Source of the DNA: JBCCFW01 sp039029535
GTDB lineage: Bacteria; Acidobacteriota; JBCCFW01
Reading direction: 5' to 3'
Length of the DNA: 22,598 bases
Assembly (NCBI GenBank): GCA_039029535.1
Contig: JBCCFW010000125.1
Location: 1 to 22,598 of the forward strand
This document shows, piece by piece, positions 13,868-21,045 of the stretch. The notes under the pieces were generated by a model, which worked only from the letters and a program-made list of their open reading frames with translations, made no database searches and was not told where the DNA came from. Position 1 is the stretch's first letter. Each line of letters opens with the position of its first letter. The position numbers and the translations under genes are program-made.

Positions 13868-16138
13868 TTACTGGAAGCCGCCCGACATCATCCGCCACTG
13901 GATGATGCGGTCGTTGATCTCACGGAGACGGCTGGACAGCAGCCGGCAGAGGATCGACAGCAGCTCGCGGGCGGCGCGACCGCCTTCGGCGAGGAGGTCC
14001 TCGAGGTGATCGCGATCGATGCGCAGCACCTGCGTGTCGGGCACGTGGGAGATCGCGCTGGCCGAGCGTGGCGAGCCGTCGATGAGGGCCATCTCGCCGA
14101 AGAAGTCGCCGCGGTCGAGGATGGCGAGCGCCTCCTCGCCGACTCCCGGGATGTGCTTGGAGATCCGCACGCGTCCACCCAGCACGACGAAGAGCGCGGT
14201 GCCCGGATCGCCTTCCTGGAAGACGGCCGCCTCGGCGGGGAAGCTGCGGGCCTCGGCGTAGGTGGCCAGGCGACGCAGCTCCTCGGCGGTGAGCCCCTGC
14301 TCGTGCAGGACGTCGCTCACGTCGGACTCGCCCACGCCGACCTTGTTGCCGTCGGTGCTCTCGCGTGCCTTGGCGCCAGGAGGGCCGCCGCTGGTGGAGT
14401 CGGCGAAGAAGGCCTTCATGAGCTCGTTGGCCTCGCGCACCTTCATGGCCAGGCCCTGCCAGAACTCGCGCAGCACCGCGAGGGCGAGGGTCGGCTCGGC
14501 GGCGAAGACCTCGTTGAGAGCTTCGTGCGACACGCGAATGATGCTGCAGTCCTCGAGGACCACGGCGTCGGCCGAGCGCGAGAGGCGATCGATGAAGTTC
14601 ATCTCGCCGAAGATCGAGCCCTTCCCCACCGACGCGAGGATCTGCGTGCCGAAGGGCGTCTCGCGCTGCACGTTCACGTGGCCGCTCTCGACCACGTAGA
14701 TGTCGTCGGAGGGCTGGCCCTCGTTGAAGATGACCGTGCCCGCCACGAGGCTCTGACGCTCGATGGCGTTCTCGAGGAGCTCGAGATCGGCCTCCTTCAA
14801 GGCCTGGAACACGCCGACGCCACGCAACGCGTGGCTGGCAGGCCCCATCCACGACGGGCCGTCCTGCGGACGGTCGGCAGCCGAGGCGGCCCCTTGCGGC
14901 GGAGCGGGCTCGATCGTCGGAGTCGTTCCCGCCTGCGAGGGCGGCCCGGCCTGAGAAGCAGGACCCGCGTGCGACGCGGGGCCTGCCTGCGATGCCGGCC
15001 CGGCGAGCGAGGGCGGCTCGGCCGCAGCGGCCGGCGGTGGTCCCGGAGTCGGGGTGAACACGCCCGAGGCGGGAGGCGCCTCGCCACGCGGGCTGGGATC
15101 GTCGGCGGGGCCGAGGGTCTCGAACTCGTCGATGCCGCAGGTCTTGGCCATGGCATCGGCCTCGTCCTCGGCGCGGCGCGCGAGCGACGCCTGCATCTCG
15201 ACTCGCTCGTCGAGCAACTCGTCCCGGGCCGCGACGAGGTCTCCCTCGGGCTTGGTGGCGGCGACCAGCTCGTCGAGCCGCGCGACCCGCTCGCGTCGGT
15301 CTTCCGCATCGAGCCGACCGGCGAGGATCAAGGCGTCGGCCTGAACCTCAGCGGCGCGGCGCGGCTGCGACAGTGCTTCGAGCAGCTCGCCGAGCAGGTC
15401 GCGAACCTCGTCGGAAAAGGGATCCTTCTCGGCCGCGTCTTCCAGGGCCGCCCGGGCGCGCTCGGCGTCACCACGCAGGAGCGCCAGTCGCGACACGGCC
15501 AAGGCCTGGGCCTGAGTCCCGTCGACCAGCTCCTGGGCCCGCGCGAGATGACGCTCGGCGTCGTCGAGCTGCCCGGAGCGCATGCAGAAGTTGGAGAGGC
15601 CGACGAGCTGGGTCTCGACGATCTCCTCGTTGGCGCTGGCCGAGCCGCTGTTGTCGAGGACGTCTTCGGCGTAGTCCTCGATCTCCTGGGTGGCGCGCGC
15701 CAGCTCGGGCTCGAGCTCACCTTCACGCCCCACGGAGATCAACGCGTTCTCGGCTTGCTCCTGATAGGCCTCGGCTCCCTCTTCGTCGATGGAGCCAGCG
15801 AGCACCTTGGCGACCAGCCACGCTTGCGCCGCGGAGAACGGGTCGCCGAGCTCCTGATGAAGCTCGCCCACCTGGTCGCGGAGCTCGTCGTCGAAGGGGT
15901 CGAGCTCGACGGCGCCCTGATACTCGCGCAGCGCTCGTCGCGGCTGACCCCGCTCGAGGGCCAGGCGTCCCCAGGCCATCCGTTGGCGAAGGCTGTCCTC
16001 TCGTACGATGCCGGCGAGACCGAGGGCGCGCTCGGCCTCCTCGAGCTTGCCCACCCGGAGGTAGAAGCCGGTGAGGCCGATCAGGCGCGAAGCCAGCTCG
16101 GGCCCGGGCAAGTCGGCGGCCTGGGCGTCGCTCATCAC
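13868..16138 (-). CDS. TPR protein with two C-terminal cyclic-nucleotide-binding domains
   Basis: A 756-residue cytoplasmic protein. Two related TPR-like blocks (about 18-135 and 178-293) share a line-by-line pattern, for example VGKLEEAERALG with SGQLDDAERHLA, and VELDPFDDELRDQVGEL with EKDPFSDEVRDLLGEL. A charged helix (about 295-335) and a Pro/Ala-rich linker (345-435) follow. The linker holds a pentapeptide repeat AGPAS(Q/H). CNB domain 1 spans about 440-560, with GEMNFIDRLSRSADAV as phosphate-binding cassette. CNB domain 2 spans about 620-745, with GEMALIDGSPRSASAI, closer to a functional cassette. No DNA-binding domain follows, so it is not a CRP-type activator; it looks like a ligand-sensing scaffold. 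GTG 16138 overlaps the methyltransferase stop by 4 bp; ATG 16135 is equally possible. Confidence 0.9.
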   Translation of the reverse strand: MMSDAQAADLPGPELASRLIGLTGFYLRVGKLEEAERALGLAGIVREDSLRQRMAWGRLALERGQPRRALREYQGAVELDPFDDELRDQVGELHQELGDPFSAAQAWLVAKVLAGSIDEEGAEAYQEQAENALISVGREGELEPELARATQEIEDYAEDVLDNSGSASANEEIVETQLVGLSNFCMRSGQLDDAERHLARAQELVDGTQAQALAVSRLALLRGDAERARAALEDAAEKDPFSDEVRDLLGELLEALSQPRRAAEVQADALILAGRLDAEDRRERVARLDELVAATKPEGDLVAARDELLDERVEMQASLARRAEDEADAMAKTCGIDEFETLGPADDPSPRGEAPPASGVFTPTPGPPPAAAAEPPSLAGPASQAGPASHAGPASQAGPPSQAGTTPTIEPAPPQGAASAADRPQDGPSWMGPASHALRGVGVFQALKEADLELLENAIERQSLVAGTVIFNEGQPSDDIYVVESGHVNVQRETPFGTQILASVGKGSIFGEMNFIDRLSRSADAVVLEDCSIIRVSHEALNEVFAAEPTLALAVLREFWQGLAMKVREANELMKAFFADSTSGGPPGAKARESTDGNKVGVGESDVSDVLHEQGLTAEELRRLATYAEARSFPAEAAVFQEGDPGTALFVVLGGRVRISKHIPGVGEEALAILDRGDFFGEMALIDGSPRSASAISHVPDTQVLRIDRDHLEDLLAEGGRAARELLSILCRLLSSRLREINDRIIQWRMMSGGFQ
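14927..15004 (-). repeat. Degenerate tandem repeat coding an AGPAS(Q/H) linker
   Basis: About five degenerate 15-bp units inside the TPR/CNB gene encode AGPASQ-AGPASH-AGPASQ-AGPPSQ-AG (residues 379-404). The units differ at synonymous positions, so the repeat is not a recent slippage product. It forms part of the flexible linker between the TPR half and the cyclic-nucleotide-binding half. Copy number may vary between strains. Confidence 0.75.
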
Positions 16139-16899
16139 GGACGCTCCCCACGGGAGACGACAGCCACGGCGGACACGCCGAAGGGGAAGTCGGCCCGAGT
16201 CAGCCAGTGGGCCTCCGCCGCGAACACCTCGCGGAGGACCGTGTTCACGAGACCACCTTCCTTCTCGGGGAGATCAGAAGCTGCCTCCACCGAAGCGGAT
16301 CCCCGCAGCGCCCGACGGCCGAGCTGAACGGCCGCCGCCACGGGGAAGAGGAAGGTGTTGAAGTAGGTCGCACGCATGACTTCGAATCCGACGTCTTCGA
16401 GACAGTCGGTGAGCTCGCCCAGACGATACCGCCGGTAATGATGCGACAGCACGTCGTGCGGTCCCCAAAGGAACTGAAAAGCGGGCACCGTGAAGAGCCC
16501 GCGTCCGCCCGGCTTCAGCACGCGACGCAGCTCCCGGGCGACCTCGCGGTCGTCCTGATGATGCTCCAACCCGTCGAGGCAGAACACCCAGTCGAAGGCG
16601 CCGTCGCACCAGGGAAGCCGACGCGCCCCGGCCCGGACCAGCCCGGCCCGCCCGCGGCGGGCCGCGAAGCCCAGCGCGTCACGGGAAAGATCGCAGCCGA
16701 AGAGCCGATGACCGCCGACCAGGTGCGCACCGGTCCCGCCGGTGCCGCAACCGAGATCGAAGACGGACAGGCGGTTGCCGTCGTCCTCGGCAGGGGGCAG
16801 GAAGGGACGGAGCAGGGCCGTGAGGGCTCGACGGCGGCCGGCGTGCCACCAGTCCCAGTCCTCCTTGGCGTGACTCTCCGCATGGTATCGCTCTTCCAT
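16135..16899 (-). CDS. SAM-dependent class I methyltransferase
   Basis: A 254-residue Rossmann-fold methyltransferase. Motif I is DLGCGTGGTG (48-57). The acidic residue binding the SAM ribose is Asp70 in GCDLS. The segment FDWVFCLDGLEHH (102-114) and LKPGG (129-132) complete the fold, and YRLGEL is a common later motif. A hydrophobic stretch (178-194) near the C-terminus might contact membrane. ATG 16899 is preferred because the protein then begins MEERYHAESH; the frame continues to 16962 but those codons overlap the preceding gene. It lies 23 bp after the DUF2064 gene and overlaps the next gene by 4 bp. The acceptor is unknown; small molecule or glycan targets are both typical for this subgroup. 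Confidence 0.88.
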   Translation of the reverse strand: MEERYHAESHAKEDWDWWHAGRRRALTALLRPFLPPAEDDGNRLSVFDLGCGTGGTGAHLVGGHRLFGCDLSRDALGFAARRGRAGLVRAGARRLPWCDGAFDWVFCLDGLEHHQDDREVARELRRVLKPGGRGLFTVPAFQFLWGPHDVLSHHYRRYRLGELTDCLEDVGFEVMRATYFNTFLFPVAAAVQLGRRALRGSASVEAASDLPEKEGGLVNTVLREVFAAEAHWLTRADFPFGVSAVAVVSRGERP

Positions 16900-16922
16900 C
16901 CGCCTGCCTGACGGGCGGGATT

Positions 16923-17627
16923 CTACCGCTGGCCGACCCGCCCCGGGCCAGTGACCAACCACGCAGCGGTCCGCGGCGCTCTTCCGTCCCCCACCGCGAG
17001 CCGGGCAGCGAGTCGCTCCAGGTCGGCCTGCTCGTCGACGTCCTCGGCGCCCTCGCAGCCGGCCACCGTCAGCCCGGCCTCACGGAGGACCCGCTCCGTG
17101 TCGCTCCGGGCGGTCTCGCCGCCCCAGCCGACACCGCCCAGGCAACCCGTCAAGGCGCGGCGCGAGGCGAGGACGACGAAGCCCCCGTCCGGGGAGGGGC
17201 CGAGCCCGACATCGGCCTGCTCCAGGGCGGACGCTGCCGAGTCCAGCAGCGAGTCGGGCAGCAGCGGCGCGTCACTCCCGAAGACCAGCGCAGCTCCCCG
17301 GCCCTCGTCGAGCCGTCGATCGACCGCGGCGGCGATGCGCTCTCCGAGATCGCCCTCGGGCTGGCGCTCGGTGACGACGCCCAGCTCCTGCGCCGCCGCG
17401 AGCAGTGGCCCCGCGGCGTCGGCCCTGCCGGTCCACGCGAGCACGGGGACGGCGGAGGCTCGTCGGGCGAGCCACTCGGTGACCGTTCCCAACACGTCGA
17501 GGGTCATCGCGAGATGCAGCTCGGCGGCCGGGGCGTCCCCGATGGTCCGGGCCAGCCGGGTCTTCACGCGTCCTGGCTCGGGCGCCCGCGCCAGCACGGT
17601 CAGGCCGAGATCGAGGGCTGGGCTCAC
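16923..17627 (-). CDS. DUF2064 / TIGR04282-type glycosyltransferase-like protein
   Basis: A 234-residue GT-A-fold protein of the DUF2064 family. Diagnostic features are ARAPEPGRVKTRLA (13-26), close to the family A-K-x-P-x-P-G-x-V-K-T-R-L signature, then VFGSDAPLLP (115-124) with the nucleotide- or metal-binding GxD, SPDGGF (145-150), and a DVDEQADL end motif (196-203). Some members are named arsenosugar biosynthesis glycosyltransferases because they adjoin arsenosugar genes; most have no proven reaction. GTG 17627 gives the family N-terminus; the open frame further upstream runs antisense through the membrane protein gene. It opens a long minus-strand run and is divergent from the membrane protein gene, with only 75 bp between the two starts. 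Confidence 0.9.
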   Translation of the reverse strand: MSPALDLGLTVLARAPEPGRVKTRLARTIGDAPAAELHLAMTLDVLGTVTEWLARRASAVPVLAWTGRADAAGPLLAAAQELGVVTERQPEGDLGERIAAAVDRRLDEGRGAALVFGSDAPLLPDSLLDSAASALEQADVGLGPSPDGGFVVLASRRALTGCLGGVGWGGETARSDTERVLREAGLTVAGCEGAEDVDEQADLERLAARLAVGDGRAPRTAAWLVTGPGRVGQR

Positions 17628-17702
17628 GGGCGGGTCACCGAGGTCGGGGGGAGAGGTCGCGAGGAGACGAGGTCTTCCGGTGGGTCCGGGGTAGCATGAC
17701 CC

Positions 17703-19559
17703 ATGCCCAAGGCCCTGCGATCGCTCGCCGGCCTCCTCGCCGTCCTCGTCGGCCTCGGCCTGCTGGCGCTGACGGCCCTGTCGGTCCCCGGTCAGCCCAT
17801 CCTGAGCGCCCTGCTGCTCCTCGCGGAAGCAGTGCACCTGGGCTGCGCTTTCCTGGCAGGGACGGCGTTGCTCGCGCTCGCGCGCTGTCGCCCCCGGCGC
17901 TTCCTCGAGACGCTCGGCTTCGGCCTGCCGATCGGCCTCGGCCTCCTCGCCCTCGGCACCTGGATCGGGGCGGGCCTCGGCTTCGTGCACGAATCCCTGC
18001 CCTGGCTGGTCGACGTGGCCCTGCTGCTCCTCGGTGCTCCGCAGATCCGACACCTGGTGAGCGTCGCCCGAGACGAGTGGGCCCGACTCGACCTGGCCTT
18101 CGTCATGGCGCACCGCATCCCCCTGCTCGCCGCCAAGGCCGGGCTGCTGGTCATCGCGCTGTCACTCCCCTTCCTCCCTCTCTCGGCGGAGACCGGCGGC
18201 GCCCAGCACGTGCTCAGCCAGCAGACGATCGCGCGTGTCAGCCTGACCGACGCGCTGGCGGCCTCGCCGAGCACGCCGCTGCTCCCCATCGACGGGCTGC
18301 TGCTTCACGGCCATCTCGCGGCCGGCGAGGTCGGCGCCCGTCTCCACGGGCTGACCCTCGTCCTCCTGCTGGTCCTCGGGCTGCACGCTCACGTCTCCAA
18401 CCGACTCGACGGGGCCTCGGCCAGTTGGGCGACGCTCGCCCTCGCGGCCACGCCGGCCACCGCCCATCTCGCGAGCGCGGACCCCGCGGGGGCCTTCGTC
18501 CTGCTGCTGACCTGGAACTGCCTGCGGGCGGTGCTGGACTGGTGCGCCGAGGCGACGCCCGGTCGCATCGCGATCGCGTCGCTGACCGGTGGCGTCTTGC
18601 TGTCTTCGGGCGCCACGGGGGTCACGGCCTTCGCACTCGTGGTCGCCTTGCTGGTGCTTCAGGAGTCGTTCATCGAGCGACGCGCGCCATGGCGCTGGGC
18701 CGGCGGGGTCGTGGGCCTGCTGCTCGTGGCCGCGGTCATCGCGGCCGTTTTTGTCGGCGTGCGCTGGTGGCTCACCGGGGCCTTGCCGACCCTCGGCGGC
18801 CTGACCAGCCTCCCCGTCGATCCGAGCCCGTGGACCTGGCCGGTTCCCATGGGTCTTCACGAAGGCAGGAGCTGGTTCACCGGGACGGCCATCGCCATCG
18901 GCCCCGTCCTGCTGGTCGGAGCGCTCCTGTCACCGCTGGTCGAGGACTGGCCAGCCAGCCTGCGCAACACGCTCAACGCCCTGCTACTCGCCCTGCTCGC
19001 CTGGTGCCTGCCGCTGCCTTGGGGGACGGGCTTGCTGCTGCTGCTGCCGCTCTCCGTGCTTGCCGGCGCGGCCCTGCGCGTGCTGCTCTCCGGCTCCGGC
19101 TGGGGACGCACGGTGGCGCGCGCAGTCGTCGTGCTCGGGTTGCCGACCTGCCTGTTGCTGGCGACGACGTCCGGTCCGGACTTGCTCGCCGGGACGAGCC
19201 TGGCGTTCGGCACGCGGAGCACCGAGGCGGAGCTTGCGCTCCGCGTGCCGGACCAGGCGGTGCTCGACGTGGTGACCGACCGCGGCCTGACGGCACCGAG
19301 CGAGATCCTCCTCATCGGGGAGCTCTCCGACTGGCGCTACCGACTCCCCGTGCGTCGCTTCGACGACGGTGAGTCCTGGCTCGACGGCAACGCGGTGCGG
19401 GAGACCCTGTCGGCGCGAGGCATCGACCACGTGGCGGCCGACCTGCTCACGGTCCCGGAGGCGAGCCGTCTCGACGACTTGCTCTACCCGCTGCTGCGGA
19501 CGGAGCGGCTGGCGCTGTGGACGGTGGAGGCTCCGGTCGAGGACCCGCCTGAAGAGTAG
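17703..19559 (+). CDS. Polytopic membrane protein, GT-C-like topology, function unknown
   Basis: A 618-residue protein with roughly a dozen hydrophobic segments, Leu/Ala-rich, between residues 5 and 495, and a soluble C-terminal tail of about 110 residues. A polar loop after the sixth segment (about 160-205) may be extracytoplasmic. The size and layout resemble GT-C glycosyltransferases (ArnT/PMT type) that use lipid-linked sugars, but I see no certain catalytic Asp/Glu pair and would not assign that activity. The tail has LLIGELSDWRYRLPVRRFDD and a later conserved-looking SARGIDHVAADLL. ATG 17703 follows a GGGGT-containing stretch; an ATG 7 bases upstream is in another frame. It is one of two plus-strand genes, divergent from the DUF2064 gene, and its last 76 bp overlap the convergent TonB-like gene. 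Confidence 0.85.
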   Translation: MPKALRSLAGLLAVLVGLGLLALTALSVPGQPILSALLLLAEAVHLGCAFLAGTALLALARCRPRRFLETLGFGLPIGLGLLALGTWIGAGLGFVHESLPWLVDVALLLLGAPQIRHLVSVARDEWARLDLAFVMAHRIPLLAAKAGLLVIALSLPFLPLSAETGGAQHVLSQQTIARVSLTDALAASPSTPLLPIDGLLLHGHLAAGEVGARLHGLTLVLLLVLGLHAHVSNRLDGASASWATLALAATPATAHLASADPAGAFVLLLTWNCLRAVLDWCAEATPGRIAIASLTGGVLLSSGATGVTAFALVVALLVLQESFIERRAPWRWAGGVVGLLLVAAVIAAVFVGVRWWLTGALPTLGGLTSLPVDPSPWTWPVPMGLHEGRSWFTGTAIAIGPVLLVGALLSPLVEDWPASLRNTLNALLLALLAWCLPLPWGTGLLLLLPLSVLAGAALRVLLSGSGWGRTVARAVVVLGLPTCLLLATTSGPDLLAGTSLAFGTRSTEAELALRVPDQAVLDVVTDRGLTAPSEILLIGELSDWRYRLPVRRFDDGESWLDGNAVRETLSARGIDHVAADLLTVPEASRLDDLLYPLLRTERLALWTVEAPVEDPPEE

Positions 19560-20074
19560 CCAGTAGCTCGTCGAAACACGCGGCGCTCTTCCGCTGGGCT
19601 CACCCACCGAAGCTGATGGCCAAGCGGCGGCAGGCCACGCTCCCAGCGCGCGATGTCACGCTCGGTGTAGTCGTAGAAGAAGACCCAGCGGACACCCACG
19701 CGGTCCTCGTCGTGGTCCGTCGGCAGCGGGGGCGGCGGGAACGGGCTCGACCGCCGGATGACCTCGAGGGACTCTCGATCGAAGACGGCTCTGCCCGATG
19801 ACTCATCGATCGCGAGCCCCGTGACGACACCGTCCCGCTCGATGAAGAAACGCACCTGCGTGAAGCCCGAACCCCGAGGGCAGCCAGCGATGCGCCAGTT
19901 GGACCGGACGATGGGCTTGATGCGCGCGGCGTAGGGCTCCCAGTCCACGTCGGCACGAGACTCGAAGCCGAGGAAGGGACGACGTGTCTCGCCCGGAGCC
20001 TGCTCGTCGTCGCCGGCCCGACCGGCGGTCGCCACGAAGAGCAGCGCCGCAGCGACGACGAACCGGGCCGTCAC
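19484..20074 (-). CDS. Secreted stand-alone TonB C-terminal-like domain
   Basis: A 196-residue paralogue of the C-terminal domain of the TonB protein encoded just upstream. Residues 1-20 look like a cleavable signal peptide (VVAAALLFVATAGRA, then GDDE). Residues 37-145 align with TonB 200-309 almost without gaps: FESRADVDWEPYAARIKPIV, the RDG turn, SSPFPPPPLPTDH and VGVRWVFFYDY. The inner-membrane anchor and proline spacer of TonB are missing, so the product should be free in the periplasm. Residues about 150-196 are a Ser/Arg-rich tail without similarity, the last 25 encoded opposite the membrane protein gene. GTG 20074 overlaps the TonB stop by 4 bp. It may modulate or compete with TonB; that is inference. 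Confidence 0.82.
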   Translation of the reverse strand: MTARFVVAAALLFVATAGRAGDDEQAPGETRRPFLGFESRADVDWEPYAARIKPIVRSNWRIAGCPRGSGFTQVRFFIERDGVVTGLAIDESSGRAVFDRESLEVIRRSSPFPPPPLPTDHDEDRVGVRWVFFYDYTERDIARWERGLPPLGHQLRWVSPAEERRVFRRATGYSSGGSSTGASTVHSASRSVRSSG

Positions 20075-21045
20075 CGCCGACGCTGTTGCCGCACGCGGTT
20101 CAGACGCTGCTGGCGATCCCAGTGGTCGATCTCGCGGCTGCTGTAGTTGTAGAAGAAGATCCAGTTCACGCCGACGCTGTCCTCGAAGTGGTCCTCGGGC
20201 AGCGGTGGCGGCGGCAGCTTGTTCGACAGTCGAATGGCATCGCGAGCGGCCACGTCCAGCGAGCCCGTTCCCGACGCCGACACGATCTCGAGGTTCTCGA
20301 TCGAGCCGTCGCGCATGATGTCGAAGCGACAATGCACGACGCCCTTCGTCCCCATCTGTGCCGCCACGGGTGCTCGCCAGTTGCCCCGCACGATCGGCTT
20401 GATGCGTGCCGCGTACGGTCCCCAGTCCACGTCGGCCTGGGACTCGAACATGATGCCGGGACCGAGCGGCGCCGCACCGCCGGGCTCGGGCGGCGTGAAG
20501 CTCGGCGGCGAATTGAAGGTCTCGCGGCTCATCTCGCCGAGCAGGTCCCTGACGCTGGGCGTCGGCCGCTCCTCGACGGGGGGCGTGGGCTGACGCTCGA
20601 TGGGCCGCGCCGACTCGATCGGACGCCGACGCTCGCGCGGCTCGGGCTTGGGTCGCGGCGGCGGTGGCGTCGGGCGCGGCCTGGGTTGCGGCGGCCGGGC
20701 GGGCGGCTGAGGAGGCGGGACGACCGGCACCGGACGCGGCGGCTCCTCGGGCTGAGGCACCGGGGTCTGCGCCTCCGAGTTGCGCTGGGAGCGCACGTTG
20801 GTCTCGGGCGGCTTCTCCGGCTCGGGTGCGGGCGGTGCGTCGACGAAGCGCCAGCGCACGACCGGCGTCGGCGGCTCTTCCGTCTTCGGCAGCCGGAACT
20901 GCGTGAACAGCAGCAAGAGCACCGCGACCAGCAAGGCCAGGCCGAGGGCAACCAGTCGTACGACGAGGTCGCGACGATCGCGCTCCGCGTCGGCGTCGAC
21001 ACGCTCGGGGACGACGTCCTCGGCCGGTCGCAGCTCGGGTTTCAT
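20071..21045 (-). CDS. tonB: TonB-type energy transducer
   Basis: A 324-residue protein with classic TonB layout. A charged cytoplasmic start (1-28) precedes one membrane segment (29-50, VRLVALGLALLVAVLLLLF). A long Pro/Arg/Glu-rich periplasmic spacer spans about 55-190. A C-terminal domain (about 200-310) contains YAARIKPIVRGNW, the RDGSIENLEIVSASG turn typical of TonB CTDs, LPPPPLPEDH and VNWIFFYNY, then a basic tail. It should transmit the proton-motive force to outer-membrane receptors. ATG 21045 overlaps the serine hydrolase stop by 4 bp (ATGA); the open frame upstream lies inside that gene. No exbB or exbD lies in the window. The receptor at the left edge is a possible but unproven client. 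Confidence 0.88.
   Translation of the reverse strand: MKPELRPAEDVVPERVDADAERDRRDLVVRLVALGLALLVAVLLLLFTQFRLPKTEEPPTPVVRWRFVDAPPAPEPEKPPETNVRSQRNSEAQTPVPQPEEPPRPVPVVPPPQPPARPPQPRPRPTPPPPRPKPEPRERRRPIESARPIERQPTPPVEERPTPSVRDLLGEMSRETFNSPPSFTPPEPGGAAPLGPGIMFESQADVDWGPYAARIKPIVRGNWRAPVAAQMGTKGVVHCRFDIMRDGSIENLEIVSASGTGSLDVAARDAIRLSNKLPPPPLPEDHFEDSVGVNWIFFYNYSSREIDHWDRQQRLNRVRQQRRR

Noticed and set aside
14006..16327. Plus-strand open frame of 773 codons
   Set aside because: Antisense shadow of the TPR/CNB gene, whose TPR and CNB domains are clear; the plus translation has no recognisable domain. High G+C makes long antisense frames common here.
4539..17627. An arsenosugar or arsenic-resistance system from arsC, the methyltransferase and the DUF2064 protein
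   Set aside because: arsC is more than 11 kb from the other two, the methyltransferase lacks ArsM cysteine features, and no radical SAM arsenosugar gene is present. The name of the DUF2064 family is not proof of arsenic use.
17628..18113. N-terminal extension of the DUF2064 gene
   Set aside because: It runs antisense through the membrane protein gene and gives Gln/Glu/Arg-rich sequence; the family N-terminus is at 17627.
17696..19372. Arg/Pro-rich plus-strand frame of 558 codons
   Set aside because: Frame-shifted shadow of the membrane protein; its Arg/Pro/Gly-rich composition is typical of an out-of-frame GC-rich translation.
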